Shown here piece after piece: positions 33,521 through 42,788 of a stretch of DNA of 64,000 nucleotides (its first letter is position 1; every line of letters starts with the position of its first letter). The stretch comes from Enterocloster aldenensis. GTDB taxonomy: Bacteria > Bacillota > Clostridia > Lachnospirales > Lachnospiraceae. The notes beneath the pieces were generated by a model. It was not told the origin of the DNA and made no database searches. It saw only the letters and a list, made by a program, of their open reading frames with translations. Location of the stretch: the NCBI RefSeq assembly GCF_003434055.1, contig NZ_QVEX01000003.1, positions 62,001-126,000 on the forward strand, in the 5' to 3' direction. The translations under genes and the position numbers were made by a program.

Positions 33521-34123
33521 ATGAAGTTATATATCATACGCCATGGACAGACGGACTGGAATGTGGAGGGCAAGATACAGGGAAGGCAGGATATCCCGCT
33601 TAATGATATGGGACGCAGGCAGGCCAGGGCATTGGCAGATGGCATGAAATCCCGCCCGGTGGCATCTGTCTACTCCAGTCCCCAGAAGCGGGCCATGGAG
33701 ACGGCAGAGGCCATAGCAGGCCCCCTGGGCCTTACGGTCAAGGCAGTGCCACAGCTGATGGAAATCGGATATGGGGACTGGGAAGGCCGCAGCGCCGAAG
33801 ATATACTGACCACGGACAGGGAACTGTATGAGTCCTGGTGGCAGCACCCCGCCACGGTGGCGCCTCCGGGCGGAGAGACGCTGAACCAGGTGGATGAACG
33901 CTGCCGCCAGGCCTGGGACATGATACGGTCAGGGATGAAGGGGGACACGGCAGTGGTGGCCCATGGCGGGACGCTGGCCCACTTTATCGTACATCTTCTG
34001 GAGGGCCAGCCCGAGGCCAAGGAGATTGTGGTCAGCAATGCAAGCATTACCACCATGGACTATGACCCGAAATCCGGGGCCTGCCGCCTGGTGGACCTGA
34101 ATGACTGCAGCCACCTGGACTGA
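33521..34123 (+). CDS. Histidine phosphatase (phosphoglycerate mutase-like)
   Basis: A 200-residue enzyme of the histidine phosphatase superfamily. The phosphorylated His is in LYIIRHGQTDWNVEGKIQG, the second Arg in YSSPQKRAMETAEAI, Glu in MEIGYGDWEGR, and the second His in VVAHGGTLAHF. It could be a cofactor-dependent phosphatase for sugar phosphates, nucleotides or alpha-ribazole phosphate. AGGGGGA precedes the ATG. It lies between the sigma-like gene and the second phosphofructokinase. A repeat fragment begins within its stop codon. Confidence 0.88.
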   Translation: MKLYIIRHGQTDWNVEGKIQGRQDIPLNDMGRRQARALADGMKSRPVASVYSSPQKRAMETAEAIAGPLGLTVKAVPQLMEIGYGDWEGRSAEDILTTDRELYESWWQHPATVAPPGGETLNQVDERCRQAWDMIRSGMKGDTAVVAHGGTLAHFIVHLLEGQPEAKEIVVSNASITTMDYDPKSGACRLVDLNDCSHLD

Positions 34124-34140
34124 ATTTTCAAACAGACCCC
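34122..34140. repeat. Fragment of the palindromic repeat end
   Basis: GAATTTTCAAACAGACCCC matches the right end of the element at 29241-29256 and begins inside the stop codon of the histidine phosphatase gene. Confidence 0.65.
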
Positions 34141-34166
34141 AGGGTATATTAAAATGGAGATAGTTT

Positions 34167-34180
34167 TGTAAGCGCTTACA
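34167..34180. promoter_or_regulatory. cre-like catabolite control site
   Basis: TGTAAGCGCTTACA is a perfect palindrome and fits the CcpA cre consensus TGWAANCGNTNWCA at every position. It lies 22 bases before the start of the second phosphofructokinase and downstream of a TATATT box (34145-34150), where a bound CcpA could block or modulate transcription. Confidence 0.8.
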
Positions 34181-34202
34181 ATTAAATATGGGAGGTATTC
34201 TT

Positions 34203-35450
34203 ATGACAGAGGTTAAAGGCAATGTAATCGTAGGACAGTCCGGAGGACCTACAGCAGTGATTAACTCCAGCCTGGCAGGGGTCTATAAAACTGCCAGGGA
34301 CAGAGGGGCAAGGAAGGTATACGGCATGCTTCACGGAATCCAGGGCCTGCTGCAGGAGCGGTATGTGGATCTGTCTGACCACATCAAGACGGATCTGGAC
34401 ATTGAGCTTTTAAAACGGACCCCTTCCGCTTATCTTGGCTCATGCCGCTTCAAGCTTCCGGAGATATGTGAGGACAGGACTGTTTACGACAGGATATTTG
34501 AAATCCTTCACGGGCTGGAAGTGGAGTATTTCTTCTATATCGGCGGTAATGATTCCATGGACACCATTAAGAAGCTGTCCGACTACTCCTTATTAAATGG
34601 CAGTAAGATCCGTTTCATGGGCGTGCCGAAAACCATTGACAATGACCTTGCGGCAACGGACCACACGCCTGGATATGGAAGCGCGGCCAAGTACATTGGC
34701 GCCATTACAAAAGAAGTAATCCGGGACGGCCTTGTCTATGACCAGCAGAACGTGACCATCCTGGAAATCATGGGACGGAACGCGGGATGGCTCACCGGCG
34801 CGGCCGCGCTTGCAAAGGGTGAGGACTGCGGGGGGCCGGACATGATTTTCCTTCCCGAGGTTACCTTTGACGTGGATGCTTTCATGAAGAAGGTGGAAGG
34901 ACTCCACCGGCGCAAGAAATCGGTGGTGGTTGCCGTATCAGAGGGCGTGAAGCTGGCGGACGGCCGTTATGTCTGCGAACTGACAGAGGGGATTGAGTTT
35001 GTGGATGCCTTTGGACATAAACAGCTGACCGGAACAGCCAGATACCTGGCGGAGAAAATCAACCGGGAGGTTGGCTGCAAGACCAGGGCCATTGAGTTTA
35101 ACTCACTTCAAAGATGCGCGTCCCATATTGTCTCCAGGGTGGATATCACGGAGGCGTTCCAGGTTGGAGGGGCGGCCGTGAAGGAGGCCTTTGAAGGGGA
35201 GACCGGCAAGATGGTCATCCTCAAACGGGTTTCCGACGACCCTTATGTGTGCGTCACGGATATCTATGACGTGCATAAGGTTGCCAATGTGGAGAAAAAG
35301 GTGCCCAGGGAATGGATTAATCAGGATGGGGATTATGTGACGGAAGAATTTGTGAATTACATACGTCCTTTAATCCAGGCAGAACTTACCCCAATCATGA
35401 CGGACGGGCTTCCAAGACACCTGTATTACACGGATGTGGAGAAAAAGTAG
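34203..35450 (+). CDS. 6-phosphofructokinase, probably PPi-dependent (copy 2)
   Basis: A 415-residue paralogue of the enzyme at 27264, with the same signatures: GQSGGPTAVINSSLAG, IGGNDSMDTIKKLSDY, PKTIDNDLAATDHTPGYGSA and IMGRNAGWLTGAAALA. The donor is probably pyrophosphate, with the same caution about Asn in GGNDS. ATG 34203 follows GGGAGGT; a GTG-type upstream extension is less likely. Unlike copy 1, it sits behind a cre-like operator, so the two copies may be used under different carbon supply. A strong terminator follows at 35469. Confidence 0.88.
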   Translation: MTEVKGNVIVGQSGGPTAVINSSLAGVYKTARDRGARKVYGMLHGIQGLLQERYVDLSDHIKTDLDIELLKRTPSAYLGSCRFKLPEICEDRTVYDRIFEILHGLEVEYFFYIGGNDSMDTIKKLSDYSLLNGSKIRFMGVPKTIDNDLAATDHTPGYGSAAKYIGAITKEVIRDGLVYDQQNVTILEIMGRNAGWLTGAAALAKGEDCGGPDMIFLPEVTFDVDAFMKKVEGLHRRKKSVVVAVSEGVKLADGRYVCELTEGIEFVDAFGHKQLTGTARYLAEKINREVGCKTRAIEFNSLQRCASHIVSRVDITEAFQVGGAAVKEAFEGETGKMVILKRVSDDPYVCVTDIYDVHKVANVEKKVPREWINQDGDYVTEEFVNYIRPLIQAELTPIMTDGLPRHLYYTDVEKK

Positions 35451-35468
35451 CAGGACGGTAAATTAAAA

Positions 35469-35517
35469 ACAGGGCTGCGGCCGCTGGCTTTTCCAGTGGG
35501 GCTGCAGCCCTGTTTTA
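35469..35517. terminator. Bidirectional terminator, pfk copy 2/DUF1846
   Basis: ACAGGGCTGC pairs exactly with GCAGCCCTGT, with further inner pairs (CTGG/CCAG), A-run on the left and TTTTAAT on the right. Confidence 0.88.
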
Positions 35518-35526
35518 ATCCGGTGC

Positions 35527-35564
35527 ATCTTAATCCGTATATCTTAATCCATATATCTTAATGG
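35527..35564. repeat. 14-base tandem repeat, three copies
   Basis: ATCTTAATCC units at 35527, 35541 and (ending GG) 35555, period 14. The last unit includes the stop codon of the DUF1846 gene. Confidence 0.8.
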
Positions 35565-37036
35565 TACAGCTTCTTGTGCTCATAGACCGGTTCGGATGTA
35601 AGCTCCACGCCCAGCTTCTTAAAGACCTTGATATCCACGTCAGACAGCATGACAGAGGTGTGTACCTGGCAGCCCCGCAGTTTGGGGAGCTGGGACAGGG
35701 CCTTTTTGGCCGTACTGTCCGTGGCCGCGCTCATGGACAGGGCAATCAGTACCTCGTCCGTGTGAAGGCGTGGGTTCTTGCTGCCCATGTACTGGGTCTT
35801 AAGGGTCTGGATGGGCTCAATCGCGGATGGGGCAATCAGGTGTACATTGTGGGGAATACCGCCCAATACCTTGATGGCGTTCAGCAGCAGGGCGGCGGAA
35901 GCGCCTAAAAGGCTGCTGGTCTTGCCGGTCACCAGCTGCCCGTCATCCAGTTCCATGGCTGCCGCAGGAGCACCCAGCTTCTGGGCACGTTCCATGCAGG
36001 GGGCAATGACGCGGCGCATGGCAGTGGTGATCTTGGCCTGGTTCATGAGGAGGTTGATCTTATAGACCTCATCCTGATCCCCTTCCTCCATGGCAAGGCG
36101 GTTCAGCGCATGATAATGCCGGCGGATGATTTCCTGGTTGGAGGCCTCACGGCAGGCATCGTCGTCAATGATACAGAAGCCTGCCATGTTGACGCCCATG
36201 TCCGTTGGGGATTTGTAAGGGCTGGTGCCGTAAATCCCTTCGAAAATCGCGTTGAGCACAGGGAAGATATCCACATCCCTGTTATAGTTGACAGTTGTTT
36301 CGCCGTAAGCTTCCAGGTGGAAGGGGTCAATCATGTTTACATCGTTAAGGTCCGCCGTGGCAGCTTCATAGGCCAGGTTCACCGGATGCTTTAACGGAAG
36401 GTTCCAGATGGGAAATGTCTCAAACTTGGCATATCCGGCCTTGATTCCCCGCTTGTTCTCATGATAGAGCTGGGAAAGGCAGGTGGCCATCTTGCCGCTG
36501 CCGGGTCCGGGAGCCGTGATGATGACCAGCGGCCTGGTGGTCTCTATATAATCATTCATGCCAAAGCCCGCATCGCTGACAATCAGGGGGATATTGCTGG
36601 GATAACCCTCGATGCAGTAGTGGCGGTATACCTTGATGCCCCTGTGCTCTAATTTGGCCTTAAACTGGTCGGCGCCGTTCTGGCCGCTGTACTGGGTAAT
36701 CACCACGCTGCCCACATACAGGCCCTTGTCCCTGAATTCCTGGATCAGGCGGAGCACATCCTCATCATAGGTAATGCCCAGATCATGGCGCACTTTATTC
36801 TTCTCAATATCAGCCGCATTGATGACGATGACAATCTCGGACTGGTCGGCCAGCTGAAGGAGCATACGCAGCTTACTGTCAGGGGCAAAGCCCGGAAGCA
36901 CCCTGGAGGCGTGGAAATCGTCAAAGAGTTTGCCGCCGAATTCCAGATACAGCTTATCGCCAAATTCCCCAATCCGCTTTTTGATGTGTTCTGACTGCAT
37001 GGTCAGATATTTTTCGTTATCAAATCCGATTTTCAT
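35558..37036 (-). CDS. DUF1846 family protein
   Basis: A 492-residue protein matching the DUF1846 family throughout: MKIGFDNEKYLTMQSEHI, HASRVLPGFAPDSKLRML, the P-loop-like TAPGPGSGKMATCLSQLYHE, and the HNVHLIAPSAIEPIQTLK segment. The family is widespread in Firmicutes and its function is unsettled; the phosphate-binding-loop-like motif suggests nucleotide binding. It is a single gene. The start has only a modest upstream site (GGAGAAT). Confidence 0.9.
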   Translation of the reverse strand: MKIGFDNEKYLTMQSEHIKKRIGEFGDKLYLEFGGKLFDDFHASRVLPGFAPDSKLRMLLQLADQSEIVIVINAADIEKNKVRHDLGITYDEDVLRLIQEFRDKGLYVGSVVITQYSGQNGADQFKAKLEHRGIKVYRHYCIEGYPSNIPLIVSDAGFGMNDYIETTRPLVIITAPGPGSGKMATCLSQLYHENKRGIKAGYAKFETFPIWNLPLKHPVNLAYEAATADLNDVNMIDPFHLEAYGETTVNYNRDVDIFPVLNAIFEGIYGTSPYKSPTDMGVNMAGFCIIDDDACREASNQEIIRRHYHALNRLAMEEGDQDEVYKINLLMNQAKITTAMRRVIAPCMERAQKLGAPAAAMELDDGQLVTGKTSSLLGASAALLLNAIKVLGGIPHNVHLIAPSAIEPIQTLKTQYMGSKNPRLHTDEVLIALSMSAATDSTAKKALSQLPKLRGCQVHTSVMLSDVDIKVFKKLGVELTSEPVYEHKKLYH

Positions 37037-37337
37037 TTCTTCTGTATTCTCCCTGTCCTAAAATTAACCACATACCATTTTAGTATAGCACAATTTACGT
37101 ATGTGTGCCATAATAGTTTCCGCGGAATCTGAAGATGATATGCAGATGATCTGCAGTTAATCTGCAGGAGGCAACATGGATACAGGAGATTGTTTATAAG
37201 AAAACATGTGAAAAAAGATTAAATATATTAATTTTACTAATTTATATAACTTGTGATATGATAAGTACAGATAAAAGGGCATTGGTCCCTTTTGGCTGTA
37301 TCAATATAGAAGGTCACAAAAAGCAGGAGGTTGCTAA
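37037..37337. promoter_or_regulatory. Divergent promoter region, DUF1846/purL
   Basis: 301 bases. A TATGAT at 37257-37262 with TTTACT 18 bases upstream is the likely purL promoter. AAAAGGG (37273-37279) pairs with CCCTTTT (37287-37293) at the start of the transcript, a small 5' hairpin. No purine riboswitch core was seen. Confidence 0.5.
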
Positions 37338-40300
37338 ATGAGCGTAAGGCGAATATTTGTGGAGAAGAAACCGGACTATGCAGTTAAGGCAGGCGAGCTG
37401 AGGGAAGAGTTAGAAAGCTACCTGGGACTGGATGATGTGAGGAATGTGCGTGTTTTAATCCGTTACGATATTGAGAACCTGTCGGAGGAAACATATAGGA
37501 AGGCATTGGGGACCATTTTTTCCGAGCCGCCCTTGGACGAGGTATATGAGGAGGAATTCCCAAAGAATCCGGGTGACCTTGTATTTTCCGTGGAATACCT
37601 GCCTGGACAGTTTGACCAGAGGGCGGATTCCGCCGAGCAGTGCGTCAAGCTTTTAAAGGAAGACGAGGAGCCTGTCATCAGGACAGCAGCCACCTATGTA
37701 ATCACCGCGCCCCTGACCGGGGACCAGGAAGCTGCCATCAAAAGCTTCTGCATCAACCCGGTGGACAGCCGTGAGGCAGAGGAAAGGAAACCGGAAACCC
37801 TGGTGACCGGGTTTGAGGTGCCGGAGGATATTAAGGATTTTGACGGCTTTACGGATCTTTCCCGGGAAGGGTTAAAGGCTCTTTATGATACCCTGAACCT
37901 GGCCATGACTTTTAAGGATTTCCTCCATATCCAGGCATATTATAAAAAGGAAGAGCGCAGGAATCCGTCCGTAACGGAAATCCGTGTGCTGGATACATAC
38001 TGGTCCGACCACTGCCGCCACACCACGTTTTCCACTGAACTTAAGAATGTAAGCTTTACGGACGGGGATTACAGGGAACCCATTGAGGATACATATAAGC
38101 AGTACCTGGCTGACAGGGAAGTGATATATAAGGGGCGGGACGATAAGTATGTCTGCCTGATGGACCTGGCCCTGATGGCAATGAGGAAGCTGCGCAGGGA
38201 TGGAAAACTTACGGATATGGAGGTTTCCGATGAAATCAATGCCTGCTCCATCGTGGTGCCCGTGGAAATTGACGGTGTGCAGGAGGAGTGGCTGGTTAAC
38301 TTTAAGAATGAGACACACAACCATCCCACTGAGATTGAACCCTTTGGCGGCGCCGCCACCTGTCTGGGCGGGGCCATCCGTGACCCGCTGTCAGGCCGTA
38401 CCTATGTGTACCAGGCCATGCGCGTGACCGGGGCAGCAGACCCCACAAAACCATTAAGCGAGACGCTAAAGGGCAAACTGCCCCAGAGGAAAATCGTAAA
38501 CAGCGCTGCCCAGGGATATTCCTCCTATGGCAACCAGATTGGTCTTGCCACCGGATATGTAAAAGAGGTATATCATCCGGGTTATGTGGCGAAGCGGATG
38601 GAAATCGGCGCGGTTATGGGCGCTGCCCCCAGAAAAGATGTAATCCGTGAGACTTCCGACCCGGGTGATATCATCATCCTTTTGGGCGGACGCACGGGCC
38701 GCGACGGCATCGGCGGGGCCACCGGTTCCTCCAAGGTCCACACCACGGCGTCCATTGAAGTGTGCGGCGCAGAGGTGCAGAAGGGAAATGCCCCCACGGA
38801 GCGCAAAATCCAGAGGATGTTCCGCCGCCCGGAGGTGAGCCGCCTCATAAAGAAGTGCAATGACTTTGGGGCAGGCGGCGTGTCGGTTGCCATCGGGGAA
38901 CTGGCTGCCGGGCTTAAGATTGATCTTGACAAGGTGCCGAAGAAATACGCGGGTCTGGATGGAACGGAAATCGCCATTTCCGAGTCCCAGGAAAGGATGG
39001 CGGTTGTGGTTGACCCGGCGGATGTGGACCGGTTCCTGGCCTATGCCGCTGAGGAGAACCTGGAAGCAGTGACCGTGGCAGTGGTGACGGAAGAACCGCG
39101 CCTGGTGATGAGCTGGAGGGGCAGGATTATTGTGGATATCAGCCGGGCCTTCCTTGACACCAACGGCGCCCACCAGGAAGCAGACGTGACCCTGGAAGTG
39201 CCAAACCGTGAGGGCAATCCCTTTGAGCGCAGGGAAACGGGGGATGTAAAGGCAAAATGGATGGAAATGCTGGCAGGACTTAATGTGTGCTCACAGAAGG
39301 GTCTGGTGGAGCGCTTTGACGGCTCCATCGGGGCAGGCTCCGTGTTCATGCCTTACGGAGGCAGGTACCAGCTGACCGAGACGCAGGCCATGGTTGCAAA
39401 GCTGCCCGTACTGAAGGGACACACGGATACGGTGACCATGATGAGTTATGGGTTTGACCCGTACCTTTCCAGCTGGAGCCCGTACCACGGAGCCGTATAT
39501 GCAGTGGTGTCCTCGGTCGCCAAGATTGTGGCCGCAGGCGGCGACTGCAGCAAGATCCATTTCACGTTCCAGGAATATTTCCGCAGGATGAACTCCGACC
39601 CGTCCAGATGGAGCCAGCCTTTTGCAGCCCTTCTGGGCGCCTATGGCGCGCAGCTTGGCCTTGGCCTTGGGTCCATTGGAGGCAAGGACAGCATGTCCGG
39701 CACCTTTGACACGGAAGAAGGCGAGATTAACGTGCCGCCAACCCTTGTGTCCTTTGCGGTGGATGTGGACAGCAGCAGGCATATCATTACGCCTGAGTTT
39801 AAGAAACCAGGCAGCAGGATTGTGGAATTCAGGATTGCACGGGACCGGTACGACCTGCCGGATTACGGCCGGGTAATGGAGGGGTACACAAAGCTGCGTG
39901 AGGATATCCTGGCCGGCCGGATCATTTCCGCTTATGCAGTGGAAGGAAACGGCCTGGCAGAGGCAGTGAGCAAGATGGGATTCGGCAATAAGCTGGGTGT
40001 GAAGATAGAGCATAATGTGGACCCAAGGGACTTCTTCGGGGCAGGATGGGGCAACATTGTCTGCGAAGTTGCAGAAGGCAGGACAGGGGAGCTTTCCATC
40101 CCATACACGGTCATTGGCGAGGTGACGGACAGCGGCGTATTTGAGTACGGCGGCACGGTCATCACCATGGATGAAGCCCTCCATGCATGGACCCGCACGC
40201 TGGAGGACGTGTTCCCCACTGTTACGGGCAGGTCTGCCTGCGGCCGGGAGGCCGTCCTGGAAGAAAAGCTTTACCGCAGTCCGGCAGTGTATATATGTGA

Positions 40301-41114
40301 CCATAAGCTGGGGCAGCCAACCGTATTCATTCCTGTATTCCCGGGCACCAACTGCGAGTATGACAGCACAAAGGCATTTGAGCGGGCAGGGGCAAAGGTG
40401 GTTACAAAGGTGTTCAGGAACCTGGGCGCTGAGGATATCCGGCAGTCCGTTGACGAGTACAGGAAAGCCATAGCGGGCGCCCAGATCGTGATGTTCCCCG
40501 GAGGATTCTCCGCAGGGGATGAGCCGGAAGGTTCAGCCAAGTTCTTTGCCACCGTATTCCGCAACGCGGTGATGAAGGAGGAACTGGAAAAGCTGTTAAA
40601 TGAGCGTGACGGACTGATGCTTGGCATCTGCAACGGTTTCCAGGCCCTGATCAAGCTGGGGCTTGTGCCGGAAGGCAGGATCGTGGAGCAGGGACCGGAT
40701 TCGCCAACCCTTGCCATGAACACCATTGGGCGCCATGTCTCCAAGATGGCATATACCAAGGTAGTGTCCAACAAATCCCCATGGCTGGCAGGAGCAGGGC
40801 TTGGCGGCGTATACTGCAACCCGGCATCCCACGGCGAGGGACGTTTTGTTGCCAATGAGGCATGGCTCCACAGGCTCATGGCCAATGGACAGGTGGCAAC
40901 CCAGTACGTGGACCATGAGGGCAATATCACCATGGACGAATACTGGAACCCCAACGGTTCCTACATGGCCATAGAGGGCATCACCAGCCCGGACGGACGC
41001 ATCCTGGGCAAGATGGCCCACTCTGAGCGGCGCGGGGAATCGGTGGCCATTAACATTTACGGGGAACAGGATATGAAGATATTCGAATCAGGAGTAAAAT
41101 ACTTCCAGCTGTAA
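37338..41114 (+). CDS. purL: Phosphoribosylformylglycinamidine synthase, single-chain
   Basis: A 1258-residue FGAM synthase, the fourth step of purine synthesis, converting FGAR to FGAM with glutamine and ATP. The synthase part carries LDTYWSDHCRHTTF, NFKNETHNHPTEIEPFGGAA and SIGGKDSMSG. The C-terminal glutamine amidotransferase begins near residue 996 (FIPVFPGTNCEYDS) with the nucleophile Cys in LGICNGFQAL and GFSAGDEPEG. Single-chain PurL is known in Lachnospiraceae, whereas Bacillus uses PurS-PurQ-PurL. AGGAGG precedes the ATG. No other pur genes are adjacent. Confidence 0.95.
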   Translation: MSVRRIFVEKKPDYAVKAGELREELESYLGLDDVRNVRVLIRYDIENLSEETYRKALGTIFSEPPLDEVYEEEFPKNPGDLVFSVEYLPGQFDQRADSAEQCVKLLKEDEEPVIRTAATYVITAPLTGDQEAAIKSFCINPVDSREAEERKPETLVTGFEVPEDIKDFDGFTDLSREGLKALYDTLNLAMTFKDFLHIQAYYKKEERRNPSVTEIRVLDTYWSDHCRHTTFSTELKNVSFTDGDYREPIEDTYKQYLADREVIYKGRDDKYVCLMDLALMAMRKLRRDGKLTDMEVSDEINACSIVVPVEIDGVQEEWLVNFKNETHNHPTEIEPFGGAATCLGGAIRDPLSGRTYVYQAMRVTGAADPTKPLSETLKGKLPQRKIVNSAAQGYSSYGNQIGLATGYVKEVYHPGYVAKRMEIGAVMGAAPRKDVIRETSDPGDIIILLGGRTGRDGIGGATGSSKVHTTASIEVCGAEVQKGNAPTERKIQRMFRRPEVSRLIKKCNDFGAGGVSVAIGELAAGLKIDLDKVPKKYAGLDGTEIAISESQERMAVVVDPADVDRFLAYAAEENLEAVTVAVVTEEPRLVMSWRGRIIVDISRAFLDTNGAHQEADVTLEVPNREGNPFERRETGDVKAKWMEMLAGLNVCSQKGLVERFDGSIGAGSVFMPYGGRYQLTETQAMVAKLPVLKGHTDTVTMMSYGFDPYLSSWSPYHGAVYAVVSSVAKIVAAGGDCSKIHFTFQEYFRRMNSDPSRWSQPFAALLGAYGAQLGLGLGSIGGKDSMSGTFDTEEGEINVPPTLVSFAVDVDSSRHIITPEFKKPGSRIVEFRIARDRYDLPDYGRVMEGYTKLREDILAGRIISAYAVEGNGLAEAVSKMGFGNKLGVKIEHNVDPRDFFGAGWGNIVCEVAEGRTGELSIPYTVIGEVTDSGVFEYGGTVITMDEALHAWTRTLEDVFPTVTGRSACGREAVLEEKLYRSPAVYICDHKLGQPTVFIPVFPGTNCEYDSTKAFERAGAKVVTKVFRNLGAEDIRQSVDEYRKAIAGAQIVMFPGGFSAGDEPEGSAKFFATVFRNAVMKEELEKLLNERDGLMLGICNGFQALIKLGLVPEGRIVEQGPDSPTLAMNTIGRHVSKMAYTKVVSNKSPWLAGAGLGGVYCNPASHGEGRFVANEAWLHRLMANGQVATQYVDHEGNITMDEYWNPNGSYMAIEGITSPDGRILGKMAHSERRGESVAINIYGEQDMKIFESGVKYFQL

Positions 41115-41148
41115 TTAAGTGATGTATGAAGGGCTGGATTGGACATGG

Positions 41149-41197
41149 AAACAGGGAATACACGGCTGACTTGGTTTCGGCCGGGCATTCCCTGTTT
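41149..41197. terminator. Terminator after purL
   Basis: AAACAGGGAAT (41149) pairs exactly with ATTCCCTGTTT (41187-41197), with an inner CGGC/GCCG stem. It lies between purL and a convergent GNAT gene. Confidence 0.75.
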
Positions 41198-41221
41198 GTG
41201 GTGGGGAATCAGGATATCAGT

Positions 41222-41734
41222 TCAGAGCACTTTCTGGTAAGCCAGCCTTAGATCCCCTTTTTCCGTCCCTTCCTGCAGGATCAGGCTGCCGCATAGGCGG
41301 TAACCGCTTTTTTCCAGGGCACGCTGCATGGAAAGGTTGTCCGGATGGGTGTCTATCCGGACATTACGCCATCCCTGGGACCTGGCAAAGTCCTCCGATT
41401 CTGCGAACAGCCTGGCGGCCAGTCCCTGGCCCTTGTGGTTTTCTTCCACACATACGCGGTGGAAGGCAGCGTATGGCCCATCATTGAGCCATGCGCCGTC
41501 TATGTCCCTGTAACTGGCCTCCGGCCCCTGGACCACGGTTATCATTCCGATGGCCTGCCCTTCCTCATCCAGCACATGGACGGTTTTCCGGCCGATGGCC
41601 GCAAGAAGCCCCGGACCGTCCGGGTCCCCCTTCTGCCACTGGCCGATGCCCCTGGCCCGGAAAGAAACCTTGGCCTGCTCCACCATGGAAAGAAGCCGGG
41701 GCAGGTCATCCTTGTCTGCTAAACGGTATATCAT
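41222..41734 (-). CDS. GNAT family N-acetyltransferase
   Basis: A 170-residue acetyltransferase with the acetyl-CoA-binding motif VCVEENHKGQGLAARLF, preceded by GMITVVQGPEASY and followed by IDTHPDNLSMQRALEKSGYR. The acceptor is unknown. GGGAGG lies before the ATG. It is a single gene convergent with purL. Confidence 0.9.
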   Translation of the reverse strand: MIYRLADKDDLPRLLSMVEQAKVSFRARGIGQWQKGDPDGPGLLAAIGRKTVHVLDEEGQAIGMITVVQGPEASYRDIDGAWLNDGPYAAFHRVCVEENHKGQGLAARLFAESEDFARSQGWRNVRIDTHPDNLSMQRALEKSGYRLCGSLILQEGTEKGDLRLAYQKVL

Positions 41735-41985
41735 ATGGTACCTCCCTGATCATAAGTCTGATTGAAGTTCCGGCCGGACAGGATACTGGCCGTTATTGCA
41801 TAAGGTCAGTATATAGAAGGAAAACAGCATCCGTCAACCATTAGTTTGCCTAAAAGCAAAAAGGCCGCGTTCCCCAACCCGTTCTTGATTTTTTGCATCA
41901 TGGTGTTATACTGGAAAGTAGCATTTTCCCGGATCCCCAATGGAGTGCCGGGAGGGACCGGGCAGGAAGAAAGGAGATCTTGATT

Positions 41986-42576
41986 ATGGAAACAAAACTG
42001 ACCAGGGAACAGGCGCTGGAGGCACTGAAGAAATACAACAGGGAGCCGTTCCACATCCTTCACGCACTGACTGTTGAGGGGGCCATGAGATGGTTTGCCC
42101 AGGACCAGGGCTTTGGGGATGAGGCGGACTTCTGGGGTCTTGTGGGTCTGCTTCATGACATTGACTTTGAGATGTATCCGCAGGAGCACTGCATCAAGGC
42201 GCCTGAGCTGCTGAAAGAGGCGGGGGCAGAGGAGGATTTCATCCGTGCGGTCTGCTGCCATGGGTATGGCATCATGGTGGACATTAAGCCGGAACACCAG
42301 ATGGAGAAGATACTGTTTGCAGTGGACGAGCTGACCGGGCTCATTGGCGCAGCGGCCAGGATGCGTCCGTCTAAGAGCGTGATGGACATGGAGGTGTCCA
42401 GCCTGAAGAAAAAGTTCAAGGATAAACGGTTTGCCGCCGGATGTTCCAGGGATGTAATCCAGGACGGGGCAGAAGCCCTGGGATGGAGCCTGGAGGAACT
42501 GATGGAGAAGGCTATCCTTGCCATGCGTTCCTGCGAGGAATCCGTAAATGGACAGATGGCACAGCTGACGGAATGA
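41986..42576 (+). CDS. HD domain hydrolase
   Basis: A 196-residue predicted metal-dependent phosphohydrolase. HD ligands: His in FHILHALTVE, His-Asp in LLHDIDFE, His in VCCHGYG and Asp in AVDELTGL. Substrate unknown; nucleotides are typical for this group. ATG 41986 follows AAGGAG; the frame upstream to 41893 is not used. A repeat fragment starts in its stop codon. Confidence 0.88.
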   Translation: METKLTREQALEALKKYNREPFHILHALTVEGAMRWFAQDQGFGDEADFWGLVGLLHDIDFEMYPQEHCIKAPELLKEAGAEEDFIRAVCCHGYGIMVDIKPEHQMEKILFAVDELTGLIGAAARMRPSKSVMDMEVSSLKKKFKDKRFAAGCSRDVIQDGAEALGWSLEELMEKAILAMRSCEESVNGQMAQLTE

Positions 42577-42611
42577 ATGTTCAAACACACCCTGAGGCGT
42601 GATTGAACATT
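42576..42611. repeat. Repeat fragment forming a hairpin after HD gene
   Basis: AATGTTCAA (42576-42584) and TTGAACATT (42603-42611) are exact complements; the left arm runs into ACACACCC, as at the right end of the element at 29241-29257. The left arm starts in the stop codon of the HD gene. Confidence 0.7.
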
Positions 42612-42709
42612 CATAGGCGCCGTCCGCACCCCGTCCGGGGAGAATGGACGCCCCTTCCTCTTTGCACAGATAATGATACGATGATCTGCAAGAAAAAATA
42701 GGTTACATA

Positions 42710-42738
42710 TTGAAAAGTGTCGATGAATATCTTATAAT
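42710..42738 (+). promoter_or_regulatory. Promoter of pyrophosphatase gene
   Basis: TTGAAA at 42710-42715, a 17-base spacer and a perfect TATAAT at 42733-42738, 51 bases before the ATG at 42789. Confidence 0.9.
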
Positions 42739-42788
42739 TAGGGTGAATCGTTGGATAACTTGTTGCACATTGAGAAAGAAGGGGTGTT

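Noticed and set aside
37240..37337. Purine riboswitch or terminator-attenuator before purL
   Set aside because: Only one short AAAAGGG/CCCTTTT hairpin is present; the three-stem purine aptamer is not.
39291..40304. 337-codon antisense frame inside purL
   Set aside because: It is the mirror of a highly conserved gene and is rich in His/Pro/Arg as expected for a shadow frame in GC-rich codons.
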